From assembly GCF_027409185.1 (NCBI RefSeq), contig NC_084463.1:155360369-155424368 (forward strand): DNA of 64,000 nt, in the 5' to 3' direction. The notes beneath the pieces were generated by a model, which searched no databases, was not told the DNA's origin, and saw nothing but the letters and a program-made list of their open reading frames with translations. A program made the translations under genes and the position numbers. The stretch comes from Cynocephalus volans (taxonomy: Eukaryota > Chordata > Mammalia > Dermoptera > Cynocephalidae). Positions 1 through 11,299 of the stretch are shown in pieces (positions within the stretch are counted from its first letter, which is position 1; each line of letters starts with the position of its first letter).

Positions 1-399
1 TCAGAGTTGTCATTCCTGGGATTGAACTTTGGGCTCAGGTACTACCAGGCCTTGCTTTAACAGCCATAACTTTTTATTTTGTTCAACACTCTCACCGAAT
101 CCCCCACTGTGAGATAATAAGTTATGGACACAGAAACTGTTCTCTGTTGAATTAAAAAAAAAAAAATTCAAGCAAAACTATCTTTAGAAAAACTTCCACA
201 GTGTGTTGTAGTAATTATTGCTGGAAGATAATTAGTCTCGGGCATGAAATTCCTAGAATCTCTTGAAGTTTATTTACTAGGTTGCCAAGAGTTACTGAAG
301 TCCTATTACTTTTGTTCCAAAGACTATGTCAGTCAGGGTCCAGTCAGGTTGGAAGATAAGAGACCAGAGCTTATCAACCAGCACAGAACGGGAGAGCAT

Positions 400-640
400 A
401 GTGATGTAAAATAGTTGTTTGAGCTATTTTGCCTAGAATTAAACCTGGGACTTTCTAGCTGTGTGAAGTTGATGAATCATTTAATGTGTATGTGCCTAAG
501 TTTCTAAGTCATTAAATATGGATAATATTAGTGACTTGTGCATAGGGTTGATAATGAGGATTAAAATGCCTGAAGCTCATGTAAACTTGTGGTTATCACA
601 TAATAAAAGTTCAATAAATGAGGTTATTGTTATTAGCAAG
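400..640 (+). repeat. MIR-like ancient SINE remnant
   Basis: The order 'cctgggactttctagctgtg...aatcatttaatgtg...cctaagtttctaagt...atggataatattagtgacttg' follows the usual MIR core and tail (loss of lab-value wording such as splice or ORF signals). It lies downstream of the OOSP-like gene's poly(A) signal. The rest of 1-815 shows nothing I recognise. Confidence 0.45.
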
Positions 641-834
641 GGCCAAGCAGCACTTTTGCTCAAAAGTTGTTGCCTAGCAGAATCTATGCTTAGCAAACAT
701 TCTAATCTCTTCTCCTTATTTAATTACAATTTCCTTATAAGGAATTATATACTTACTGCTTAAACTAGAGAATTTTATTTTTTCATTTTGTTTAATGGAG
801 TGTTTTAATTTTTTAAGTTTCCAGAGAAGAAAGA

Positions 835-840
835 TTTATT
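835..840 (-). terminator. Poly(A) signal AATAAA of the OOSP-like gene
   Basis: AATAAA on the minus strand, about 70 bp after the TAA of exon C. This gives a short 3'UTR and fits a terminal exon. The actual cleavage site is not visible. Confidence 0.5.
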
Positions 841-906
841 TTTGGTCCACTCTCCAGGAGTGGAAACTATAGGAGGAGCAGTTTTATCTTCTCCAGGCCT
901 TCTCCC

Positions 907-1060
907 TTAATTCTCTTCAGTGTAACAGGAAAGCATTATTTCGTAGTGAATTTGGGTGAAGGAACTGATCACTTTTAGTTCAGTCTCCCTGAATTTTTGG
1001 AGACAGACTTTCTTCAGAGGGCCACATTCTGGTCTGCTCTGTGGCCAGAAGGTCAGCTTA
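907..1060 (-). CDS. OOSP-like terminal exon C with stop
   Basis: The proposed acceptor is GCCTGCCTAG with AG at 1062-1061. The first base completes the split codon (AG+T, Ser), then 50 residues run to TAA at 909-907. A Lys...Trp-Pro segment right after the junction resembles the K-x-x-W-L/P position that follows the last cysteine in PLAC1 and OOSP2. The rest is lineage-divergent. An alternative in-phase acceptor lies 18 bp upstream (after CTTCCTTGAG). The open frame runs further upstream still, so the start of this exon is the least certain border of the gene. Confidence 0.55.
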
Positions 1061-4000
1061 CTAGGCAGGCTTTTTGCACTCAAGGAAGACTTGTAATTAT
1101 CCAATTCTTCTTGTTCCTGGGTCAACAAATTTATTTCACGGTGGGCTTGTAGGAGGAGTTCTAGCTGTGGATCTAAAGCGTCATTTGCCTATCGGCTTTA
1201 TTAGAAATAAGCTATATCTTCTATGCAATTTATTACCTAATTGATTTCAAATTCAGGAGGGGAAATGAATTGTTATTTATTTAACAAACCCCAACTCTTC
1301 TGTACAACTCAGAGCCTTTTGAATTGTGGAGTCAAAGCCAACCCGCAAACTTCTACAGAAACCTCTGTAGACACTGTGTGTCAAATGTCGGTGTCATGAA
1401 TTAGGGTTGACAGCATGTCCTCACAATCTGCAGGAGAGTAGATAGAAAGAATCAAGGGTATAGAATAAAGAGGCAAGGTCCACTCCTGACTTTGTAATTT
1501 TGGGTAACTCATTTGGTCTGAGTTTTGACCTCTGAATAGTGGACTGCAGTAGAAATTAAATAACATGGGCAGACGATGTAAGGTTGAGAACCTATAAAAA
1601 GTCATGATTTTCAGTGTCTCTGGCTAAGAGATGATACATTTCAGCAAAAAGCTATTGGTATTTAAGGAAGAAGCCAATGGATATTTTTGACTGACCTGGG
1701 AACCATACAATTCAAACGAAGTTCAGCAGAAATTAATTGATTCCTTGGTGTGTAGGTAAGCCAGGATTGAATGACAACTCTATCATGGAAAACCTGGTGG
1801 GAAAAGAGACTTTTGAAATGCACGTTCATTTGCCACACATATTTTAGTATGTCCAAATAAAAAACTGGCTACTCCAGTATCTCTAGAGATCAGATATTTA
1901 CTCCAACTAAGGTGATTATAGTTCTCTCTGGCAAAGCAGAAGCACTTAGCTTAATCAGGAAATAGAACAAAAACACATGGCATATAATTTTTGAATAGAA
2001 TTGGCAGCTAAGGGTCAGTTGACCTTGAAGGTTTTTCATTAGCCTCCTCAGATCAGAATTCTAGGGAAAAAAATTTTCAGAGCTACTTAGGGGAAAAATT
2101 GTTCTACAAGAAAAGGGTTTAAAATGCAAGACAATAAAATACTTTAATTTGAAATACTTTATGATATCTCTCAGTTGAAATATACTTTCTCTTTACTTCT
2201 GTTTTCCAAGTCTCTGAAAACATTAGCCAAAAGGAAGATAGCTAATTAGTATTGTATGTTTGTGCTAATCAGTTGTGTTTTCTTAACAGAAAATATGTAC
2301 TCCCCATAGAGAGCATTTGAAATGTATTTGGTGCTCAAGAAATGAGATGCAGTATATCTATGATCATATCATCGTGGGCTCGATTCTGTAAGTATTTGAT
2401 TGTATTTCCACCTGAGCCTTCTGTTGTTTGCATTATTGAGATCACACTATTATGTATATTTTCTTTTTTCCAACTTCAATAGAGAGATTCCAATGTCATT
2501 AATTATTGCATAAATTTATTAGCTACATAATATCCTACAAGACAAATGGCTCATATGTTTCCTGGGGTCTAAATAAATTATCTCATTCAGCTATTTAAAT
2601 CAAGAGGTAAGACAGAAGAAAGGCAATTTAAAAAATATGGAATGCCCTCATCTGGATTGTATAGCAATGACATCAGAGTTTAAGCTGTTTCAGTTTTAAT
2701 GATTCTAAGCTCCTTAGAGAAAGGCTGCTTAGAATACCGAGGTAGGAGAGAAGGCAAGTGTGATGATTGAGACCATCCTTGTTTCTCATCTTGAGACCAT
2801 GTTTCTCATCCTTGACACTATTGGCATTTTACGCTAGATAATTCTTTGTTGTGAGGGGCTGTTCTGTGCCCTGTAGGGTGTTAGGCAGCATTTCTGGTCT
2901 CTACTCACTAAAGGCCAGTGGCATCCTCCCACTAGTACTGACAACTAAAATTGCCTCCAGACATCGTCAAATGTTCCCTAGGTGGCAAAATCATCCCCAC
3001 TTGATAACCACTGGGTTATGCTGTTGCCAAAAGCTCTAGGAGTGACAGTTGCTTTTAACCACTAAAAGTGCCTCCAAATGCCTTTGGATTTCTTCATGGC
3101 AGATGTTTGAAGGATATGTGAGTCATAAACACCTTGCTGGGGTGGACACAGGGCTGGTGGAATTGTATGTTCTGGGCAAGCATAAACTGTGCTCTCAGGC
3201 CATGATACTTATGGGTCAGTGGAGAGGACTCACTGAAAGAACATCATGTCAACATATCCAAGGTTTCCCTTACTTGTGACTTGAAGGGCAGATCGATGGC
3301 AGAACATATTTAGCCCCGTGTATAAAGCAGCACAAATTAACACAAGGTAAATTGGATATGTTACGCTCACTTTGGGTGCAGTAGAAACCTACTGTATTGA
3401 AACCTTCCCCAAGCTCTTCTTACTCTGATGTTGAAATACTATGAGTATATTTTCAATCATCTTTGTGATATAGAGAACAAGTAAAGTCCATTTCTGAGCA
3501 AGAAATAGACATCTCAGAACCTTCTTTTCTTTGAACTCCCTGGGGTAATTTCTTTTTACCATTGTTGTACATTCTATCCTACTTATCCCAGAGTCATAAT
3601 TCAAAACAAAACAAAACAAAACAAAAGGCTTATTAGAACAGGCATCAGCAAACCTGGTTTCTGTCCCTGGCTCTACTGTGTATTAACTTCTTAAGTTTGG
3701 TTACATCTCTGGCCTTTGTGCCTTAATTCCTTAATCTACATAAGTGGGGATAACAATAATTTTATTTTGTATTATTTTATATTATTTATAATATATATTT
3801 TATATTAATTTTACAAGCATTAGAAAATACGTGGAAATGCTGGATACTCTTTCATGCTATACATGTAATGCATGCTGTATCCCAATAGGTTGTAATCCTC
3901 CTGAGAGAAAGGTCTTTGAGTTTCTTATTCACTCTGAATCCTACACAAAGTAGGTCTCTGGTGAATGAATGAATATGGAGAAAAGGTTCTTCATGTTCCT

Positions 4001-4306
4001 CCTAGGCTTGCACCCAGTCTATGGCACCAATTGGCAATAACAGTAGCATAATATAAGAAGAAGAAACATTAAACAACACTTCAAAGACTTTACAGATGGC
4101 AGTAGGTTAAATGATTACTTCTCTTACCTGTGTTTCAATTCCGCAGAGACTAACAGGATAGTCAAACTCAATTTCATCTGGTCTCACTCGAATTGCCTGA
4201 CAGCCAGTCCCTAGAAACAATTTATCAGGACCTACAAATTCATCTCTGTAAAATAGAGCTCTTTTAGCTATAACACGAAAATTAAGACGGCTGCATTCCA
4301 CCAACA
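907..4306 (-). CDS. OOSP/PLAC1-family secreted protein gene, last three coding exons (join 4306-4128, 1793-1696, 1060-907)
   Basis: Seen: three minus-strand exons with consensus splice sites and matching phases (exon A ends phase 0, exon B starts phase 0 and ends phase 2, exon C starts phase 2), together 142 residues to a TAA. Cysteines in the contexts VEC, GTGC, LCG and LNC, and a later W-P, match the order in oocyte-secreted proteins and PLAC1, whose single ZP-N-like domain is held by such cysteines. Known: the family is small (around 160-230 aa), secreted, and expressed in oocyte or placenta. Inferred: with a missing signal-peptide exon upstream (above 4306) the protein would be about 165 aa. 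No stop or frameshift lies in the three exons, so it is probably a working gene. Which paralogue (OOSP1, 2, 3 or 4) cannot be decided from memory. The first exon was searched for up to about 13 kb and not convincingly found. Confidence 0.72.
1696..1793 (-). CDS. OOSP-like exon B
   Basis: 98 bp. The acceptor is a pyrimidine-rich tract ending CCACCAG (AG at 1795-1794) and the donor is CCCAG|GTCAGT (GT at 1695-1694). It opens in phase 0, exactly as exon A ends, and codes for 32 residues including VVIQSWLTY and LRLNCMVP. This is the part of the family that follows the third cysteine and ends with the fourth. It ends in phase 2, which the third exon satisfies. Confidence 0.72.
2798..3015 (-). mobile_element. 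MER20-like non-autonomous hAT element
   Basis: The 218-bp block starts near 'ttctcatccttgacactattggc' and ends 'ttgataaccactggg', with near-complementary ends as in MER20 (CAGTGGTTCTCAACC type termini). A second, opposite copy lies at 44875-45083. The strand call is arbitrary by consensus direction. This copy lies in the intron between OOSP-like exons A and B. Confidence 0.6.
3640..3775 (+). repeat. MIR SINE remnant
   Basis: Reads 'ctggctctactgtgtattaacttc...ttccttaatctacataagtggggataacaataat', the usual MIR core-to-tail order. An AT-rich stretch follows to about 3815. It is in an intron of the OOSP-like gene. Confidence 0.55.
4128..4306 (-). CDS. OOSP-like exon A, ZP-N-like core
   Basis: 179 bp. 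The acceptor has a strong pyrimidine tract followed by AG at 4308-4307, and the donor is CAG|GTAAGAG (GT at 4127-4126). It codes for 59 residues after a split first codon. The stretch includes VECSRLNF near the start, LGTGC in the middle and LCGIETQ at the end, the hallmark spacing of PLAC1/OOSP proteins. The upstream intron enters in phase 1, so the exon cannot hold the start codon. A tRNA-derived SINE sits only about 60 bp upstream, in the intron. Confidence 0.75.
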
Positions 4307-4367
4307 CTGTTAAAACAGGAGAAAAAAAAATCAATTTGCAATTCTATTTCAATGAACTGCTCAAAGT

Positions 4368-4484
4368 GGGCTGGCCCATTAACTCAGTTTTGGATAGAAC
4401 AAGGTGCTGATAACACTAAGGTCCAGGGTTCTATACCTTTATCAGCCAGCCACCCCGACCCCCACCCCGCAAAAACTAAAACCA
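4368..4484 (+). repeat. tRNA-Ile-like SINE (CYN-type), plus strand
   Basis: Begins GGGCTGGCCCATTAACTCAG, contains a tRNA-like A box and 'ggtgctgataacactaaggtc' (the tRNA-Ile anticodon arm region with GAT) and a B box 'gggttctata', and ends in an A-rich tail. It sits about 60 bp upstream of OOSP-like exon A. The family is the best clue to the host lineage. Confidence 0.65.
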
Positions 4485-4489
4485 CGTCA

Positions 4490-5930
4490 CATGAGGGAAG
4501 ACTATTTTTAGCTAAAAGAAATGGAGTTTTGTGTAAAAATTATTCCTTTCATAGTACTACTTCCCTCTTTTTACCCTTCTGAAACAGTCCCCCTTCCTCC
4601 ATGACACTCCCCAAATAGCTAGACTCAGTTGCACTGCATTCAGAATTTTTACTGGAGAAAGAACCATAGTGGCCATCCCTTTAGTAGAGCAGAATAGGTT
4701 CCATCTTTATTAGGGCACTCAACGAGTTACTAAGTTCCCCCAAACCTAGTGTCCTTGTAAAACTTGAGCCCTTTGAAAGTAGGTCCTATGCTGTGTGCCT
4801 CATGGGAACAGGTGTGCAATACATATGGAGAGAATCGAGTGACTCATGCAGGATCACAGACCTAGTAGACAGCTGGGACTGGAAACCAGGCTTGGCTCAC
4901 TGCTCTTTGGACTATACTATGTTACCTTCGATTATGAATTCAGAGCGTACAATTTACTCCTGGATTAGACTCCTCTCCTGAGTTTTAGAGGCATCTCTCC
5001 AATTTCCTTCTAGATATTCAAGAGGATATTTGAAACAGTTGTCTCAGTAGGCGCATGATCAATACAGAACTTTTACCCTACTCTCATATTTGTTTTATCC
5101 TTGTCCAATGTCCAAGCCCAAAGACCCTAGGATTTATTTCTAATTATTTCTTTTCCTTCATACCCATATCTGGTCTACCACTGAGTCTTCTCACTTTTAC
5201 CTTCAGAATTTATTTACATCTATTCACTTCTTCATGATCAATAGCCTGTCCCAAACTACCACTTCCGGTAGTTTTTCTCCTGGACTACCTCAGTAGCCTT
5301 GTGAAGAAGAGCCCCACCTTCAGTTTTGTTCTCCTTCTAGATCAACTGCAAACACGGATGCAGATAAGATCATTTCACCAGCTTGCATACAACTTTCTAA
5401 TTGCTTCCCATTGCAATTAGTATAAAATCTGAAATTCTAATGGCCTGTAACACTCTTCTCGCCCTGGTCCCCGAATCCCTTTCCAACTAACCTTTCTTGA
5501 TTTGCTAAGTGCTAGTCCAGAGAGTCTCAACTAGAAGACCCAGTGCTCTAATTTTACAATAGCAATTTTAGTGCATCCTTTATTATTCCTAAATAAAATC
5601 CATAGATAACTAATTTACATATATATTTTTAAAAATCACTATAATTCACTAATTATAAAATAAATAAAAGGAAAACAGTTTAAAGTAATATGTATATCAA
5701 TTGGTAGAGATTCAGGCAGACCTTTTGAAATACCCTGATATGTATGTACTATAGAGTCAGCAAGCTTGAGACTAACGCTAATACAGATAGAGATTTCAAG
5801 TACCAGAGTAGCCTTCCATTCAGTGGTGAGATTTTTCCAGAAAGATGAACAACTCAGTAAAGTTCCAAGCAAAACTATGTATGATTTTCCCTTGCTTTGT
5901 ATATATAACTTGTATAAAAAGACTCTGTGT
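4490..5930. other. Unique intron/upstream DNA, nothing firm
   Basis: A weak MIR-type trace may lie at about 4780-4930 ('cagacctagtagacagctgggactgg'). Otherwise short chance ORFs only, and no splice-flanked exon was recognised. Confidence 0.4.
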
Positions 5931-6188
5931 TATGCAGAATGAATAAGTTCTGGAGCTTTAATGTATGGTGACTATAGTTAATACGGTATCAAATACTTAA
6001 AATTTGCTAGGAGAGTAGATCTTAAGTGTTCTCACCACAAAATGTAACTGGGAGATGATGTATAATTATCTTGGTAGTGGTAATCATTTCACAATGTATA
6101 CTTACATCAAAAATCGTGTTGTATACCTTAAGTACATACATTTGTTATTTGTCAATTATACCTCAATAAAGCTGGGGGAAAAGACTGT
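5930..6188 (+). mobile_element. 5'-truncated old L1 3' end
   Basis: Contains 'ttctggagctttaatgtatggtgactatagttaa', 'tttgctaggagagtagatcttaagtgttctcaccacaaa' and ends 'cctcaataaagctgggggaaaa', the typical 3'UTR and tail order of L1M elements. No coding part remains. Confidence 0.7.
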
Positions 6189-6189
6189 T

Positions 6190-9100
6190 TATATGTAAAT
6201 GAAAGGTAAGTTTTAGGTTCAGATCATTACAGATTTCCATCTACATGAATGAAGGAAATAGGTGAAATTCATGTGGGACATGGGCAATTCTTTGCTGTAA
6301 GTGATTGCTCCTTGAATTTCAGACTGTATAGCATACCTTCCTTCCCTCCAATCTTATTCAGAACAAAGCAGTATAAATTTCCAAAGTGACCCAGGGAGCA
6401 GTACCTTTTTGTTTTAATAGGTACTCTCTAGCCATACCCACCTCCTTTTGGTTCATCAAGGTTGCCACCCTCCCAGTTTCTTATACCCAGACTGCTTTTC
6501 CTCTGGATTTTTACCTTGCTGACTTTTATTTCATGTCCCAGTTCTACATCACCTTCTCAGAAGACCTTACACTGAGTGTCCTATTCAAGTGGCTTTTCTT
6601 TTCCATAGTTATATCCATGTGACATCACCCTATTTATTTCTACCAAAGCCCTTATCGTCTGGAATTATCAGTTATCTACTTTCTGAAGTGTTTTTCTCTC
6701 CAATTACAATTGAAGATCCATGTAGGTAGAGGCTGTTTACTGCTCCATTTTTACTGCCAGCAAGTCAAGCACACAGTAGATAAATAGATGAAGAGAGAAA
6801 TGTGAAATGGAAATTGAGAATTCTGGTACCACCCACTACACCTGTGCTTAAAGCTGGAAGGACAGAAACAGAAGTATAGCGTGGACCTTGCTGGCAGGAA
6901 AGGGAGGAAAGCTCTGGCTCAGGTTCTAGCTTCTCGGGAGGAACCTGAAATATCGTGGTGTTTCTAGAGACAGTAATAGAAAGAGCCCATATAAAGCTGC
7001 CTGAGTTCACTAGGGCAAGATTCCATACTTAGGGTGAATATAACATATAGGAATTTTACTAACGTTACTCATCATCAGTGAAAAAGCCTAAGGGATACTT
7101 GACAATAAGCTCTAATAGCCTCAAATGCCTTTTTTTTTGCTACCAGGTTATACCCTTCTACTGGGAAAAAAAGACAACTGTTTCAATTTATTATTTCGAT
7201 TTATTACTTTAAAGTTGAACTTTTTAATATCCTTTGGAAATTAAAAAAGCATTCTTTACCTTTCATAGTTGAGAAAAATAGGGACTCAAGGGCTTCTGGT
7301 GACCAAGTTTATAATCTGGTCAGGAGTCAACCTGGCCCTCAGGCTGGGGCTCCACCACATCGGGCAACCTGTTCGCAAGAATTCTGTTTAGAATTCTACC
7401 TTCTGCAATCCTTCATCTATCTAAAGTAGTTTTATGAGTGATGGCGGCGGGTTGGTGGAAGGCATCAGGTGAGGCTTTGAAATTGACATTATACGCAGTT
7501 GAGACCTTGTCAACCCCAATACAACACACACTTAGCACACCATTCTCCTGATTAGGGTTTCCATTGTAAGTAGGAAAAGATAAAAGTTTTGAACATGAGC
7601 TATTAAGACCCTGCTCCATCTGGTACCTGCAATAGAAGCAAAGCCAGGCCCTGATACTTAGGATAGTGTGCATTAGGGCAGGGCCAGATGGCTTTGGGGA
7701 ATGGGCAGAAAGTGTGCTGTTTGTTGTGGGTGTCAGCACAATGGGGATTTCCTCTTTAATTCTCTTTTCTATCTGCCTCACTTCTGAGTCTTGATGCTTC
7801 AATCACAAACCAAATACTCTATTTCTAGCTTTCACATGACTTCTATATTTTCCACCAGACCTCAAATAACCACTACCTATCAGAAAGGCTTATTTTAGAG
7901 AACACCTTGTGCCAAGGGAATTGTCCTGCTTAACACCCCTTCTGTATCTCAAAACTCTCCACTGCTCTCTCTACCCCTTTCGTTTGCTCAAATAACTTTT
8001 TTCAGCCTCTTTATATTTCATTCATCTTGGTCATATTTCAGAAGCTTGGACACAGATTACTACCTCTGAAACACATTTTGCACAGCTCTTTTTTTTTTGG
8101 TTTAAGGTAAAAAGGGAGTGTTTTCTGCTTCCCAACACCCAAACTTCCACCTAAGCAAAGACAATATTATCCCCAAGATCTTACTTCAAATAGGACTTCT
8201 CCAGGAAACCTCTTCTGTCCCCCTAGGACACCATCAATTCTACTTGTTACTTGCATTCACGATCTATCTTACTTTTCCTCTGAGCATTTAGAACAGTTCA
8301 TATATCTGCAAGATTTTTAAATTAACGTCTGCCTCCTTTGAGATGGCCACGGCTCTGTGGTCTGCATGGCCTGAAGATGTTGGAAGGTTCTACACCGGAA
8401 TCTCTCTGGGTGCAGGAGAGAGACCATGCAATGTCAGTGGAGAAACAAGCCATCTGAAGTCCCTCCTGAGTTCTTTGGGGAGCAGTCAGAAACCTGGATC
8501 TGAGGGTAGCTTGAGGTCAGTCTTTATAGGATACTGAAAGCCAGTCTTTGCTTCACACAGGGCTGCAAGGAAGTACTGGAGTGTTTTAGAAGGGATTTAA
8601 TAGAATTGTATCTTAAGAAGATTTATATAGCGATTTTCTGGAGGGGAAGAGAGGCAGTTAGAGGAGGGAGGCCACTTAAGAATGTGTGGTTGAACAATTC
8701 AGGTGAAAGAACAGAGGAGGTACCAGCAATAGGAAGAGAAAGAGTCATGTGGAAGAGCAGCTGGCCCAAGGATGAATTAGTGGGAAATTCCAGTAGCTCT
8801 AAGTAGGACGAAATGGGAGAAGAGGAGAGACTGAGAAACCTCAGAGAAAATAACAGCGACTTGAGTTCAACACTCCTTCACTCATTTAACAGTATTAACT
8901 GGACCCAAGGAGAGAGAAAGCATGCGGCTAATGAGAATTACTGAGTTCCCAAACTTTTAAGGTGGGGCAACAAAATCCTAGCAACCATGACTCATGGTCC
9001 TTGAGAAACTACCCCTTTAGGGTACCAGCAGGCAAGGTCCACTCTTATACCTGGCTCTTGCCCAGAACTCATCCAAGTCAGGGAAACAAGTGAAAGCAGC

Positions 9101-9530
9101 AGTCCTAACACCTCCGAGGCCTTCATTTTGCTGGATCTGGGACTAAGACCTCCTCAGACAACAGGAAGTTAAGAGGAGCTGGGAAGCTTGAAGTGCTTTT
9201 ATAACAGGGGCCACACTCAGATGTATTCAATTAGCCCAATTCAGAGACAGAGAAAAAACCTGTAACATATTGTCAGCTCCAGCCCCGACCCTTTCTTGAT
9301 CATTTGGGCAAAGTAAACCAGTGTGTCAAATAAAGCAAATACAGCAAAGCATTGTGTAGTGCCCATAGAACTGTCTGGGACAGTTTCTAGGACCTCTGAA
9401 ATGTTGGAATAGATGCCTTTCGCAGGCCAGTTTTTGAAACTATATGGGTTGATTTAGGGATTCCCCAAAGCTCTGACCTGATGATGTGCTTCAACATCCA
9501 CTGCTGGAGCCATTTTCCCCAGTTTATTTT
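6190..9530. other. Unique DNA without a recognised gene
   Basis: The longest open frame is a 129-codon minus ORF at 7802-7413 with no motif I know and no splice context, likely chance. A short open segment at 7673-7628 (minus) looks signal-peptide-like, but its donor phase does not match OOSP-like exon A. No repeat was firmly identified. Confidence 0.35.
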
Positions 9531-9670
9531 TTATATATTATAAGAATAATATATAATAAATATTATATATTCATTTTATAATATATTACACATGTTACAT
9601 ATTTTATATATTATAATATATTTACTATATATTGCATATAATTATACTACATATAGAATATATATATTTT
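9530..9670. repeat. AT-rich low-complexity, self-complementary tract
   Basis: About 135 bp of almost pure A/T made of repeated 'tataata' and 'atatatta' words that can pair with themselves. Probably an expanded microsatellite, with no gene association. Confidence 0.7.
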
Positions 9671-9831
9671 TTACAAATTGACTTGGGGTGCTAGTAGGGG
9701 CTGCACCAGTAGCTGCAGAACTTGCCCAATATTATCAGCCTAGGAAGGAGAAGCCAACAGGGCCAGGAGGTTCAACCTTGACTACTACATTTTGTAAAAA
9801 TTAACCTTGACAAAGTCCTATTTTAAGTGAT

Positions 9832-9921
9832 TTTTTTGGGAGGGAGGTGGCTGACCGGTAAGAGGATCTGAACCCTTGACCTTGGAGTTCACAACCCTGA
9901 GCTCTACCAAGCAGGCAGCCC
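9832..9921 (-). repeat. tRNA-like SINE (monomer), minus strand
   Basis: On the minus strand it reads gggctgcctgcttggtagagc..., with 'ggtcaagggttcagatcctcttaccggtca' (B-box and acceptor part), then a homopolymer A tail (T7 on plus). Same family as the copies at 4368 and 11164 but a single unit. Confidence 0.65.
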
Positions 9922-10039
9922 ACCTCGAGTAATTTCTTGATGTCCTCCTTAGGTGTCCTAAGTCCGACCCTTTGATATCTTTTTCTTTTCTAACCAGGTT
10001 TTACATATCCCCAGAGATACATCGTGGTGTACCAAGAAT

Positions 10040-10550
10040 GAACTATATAAATATAGTTTTCTAGAGTATATGTGTATAGCACAATATCACAACCAAGATT
10101 ATAACACTGATGCAGTCAAGATACAGAAGATTTCCATCACCACATGGATCCCTGATAGTGCCCTTTTCGAGTTACGTACATTTTCCTCACACCCCAGCCC
10201 TTTCTTAACCCCTAGCAACCACTAATCTGCTCTACATTTCCACTTCATCATTTCAAGAATGTTTTATAAATGGAATCATACAGTATGTTGCCTTTTGGGG
10301 TTGTCTTTTTTCACTCAGCATACTTCTCTGGAGATTCATTCAGGATATTCCAGTGAATCAATAATTTGTTCCTTTTATTGCTAAGTAGTATTTCATGCTA
10401 TAGATTAGTACAGTTTGTTTAACCATTCACTCATTGAATATCTGGATTGTTTCCAGTGTTTTGCTATTACTAATAAAGCTGCTAGGAACATTTGTGTGCA
10501 AGTTTCTGTGAGAAAATAAGTTTTCATTTCTCTAAGACATACATCTGGCA
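10040..10550 (-). mobile_element. Old L1M 3' fragment, antisense
   Basis: Plus-strand text such as 'ataaatggaatcatacagtatg', 'tcactcagcatact' and 'gctaagtagtatttcatgc...taaccattcactcattg' is the reverse of the conserved C-terminal ORF2 and 3'UTR of mammalian L1. It is highly decayed, with frameshifts throughout. Confidence 0.7.
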
Positions 10551-11163
10551 TATTAGATGCTCAATAGGTATTTGCTGAAGAAATGAGTTAGTGAGATAAA
10601 ATAGAAAACAAAGTGTACCACACATAGTATTTTCATTCATTTACTAAATAACCTGTGTGTGAGAATTTACCGTTCCATTAAAGGGGTCATTAAATTAATA
10701 TGTCAAATTTCTGTACAAACACACAAATCTTGTCCTTGGCTCCACAGTTCCTATACTGTGTACTGAGGAGCCCAGAGGCACTTCAGTGAGCTCACAGGAC
10801 TACCAGGGGATATTTTTAAATGTTCAGAGAAACAGTGATACTTTGACAACTGTCAGGAACTGTGCAAACTACTAGCTCAAGGTGGTCCACAGTTCCAAAA
10901 TTTAATGGTGCTACATTCCTTTTTATTAGTTCATACCTTTGTACATCTGGGGGTTCAGTGGTTGCTTTGATGAAAATCAATGTGGGAAAGTCAGTGCCGT
11001 GGAAAAATCAATGTGGAACAAGAAATGAGGGTGGAGATGTCCAATCTCATTCCAGTATTTGAGAAACTGTGCAGTGTTCAATGGGCAAACACGTTCTATT
11101 GGTAAGTAATTGTGGTTATCTAAAGAGTAAAATACAAATATGTTTTTTTGTGTGTGTGCGTGT

Positions 11164-11298
11164 CTTTTTTTGTGACCAGCCGCACCGCACTCAGCTAGTG
11201 AGCACACTGGCCATTCCTATATAGGATCTGAACCCGCGGCGGGAGCGCTGCTGCGCTCCCAGCGCCGCACTCTCCCGAGTGCACCACGGGGTCGGCCC
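11164..11298 (-). repeat. Dimeric tRNA-Ile-like SINE, minus strand
   Basis: On the minus strand it starts GGGCCGACCCCGTGGTGCAC, continues 'tcgggagagtgcggcgctgggagcgcagcagcgctcccgccgcgggttcagatcc tatatagg' and then a second tRNA-like unit 'atggccagtgtgctcactagctgagtgcgg', ending in an A run. The two-unit design and GC-rich insert are distinctive of a lineage-specific SINE. Confidence 0.7.
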
Positions 11299-11299
11299 T

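Noticed and set aside
7628-7673. Candidate signal-peptide exon for the OOSP-like gene (minus, ATG at 7673)
   Set aside because: The following GT donor would be phase 2, but exon A needs a phase-1 partner. Hydrophobicity is modest.
7413-7802. 129-codon minus open frame
   Set aside because: No recognisable motif, no splice context and low-complexity-free but unfamiliar sequence. Length is compatible with chance in this amount of DNA.
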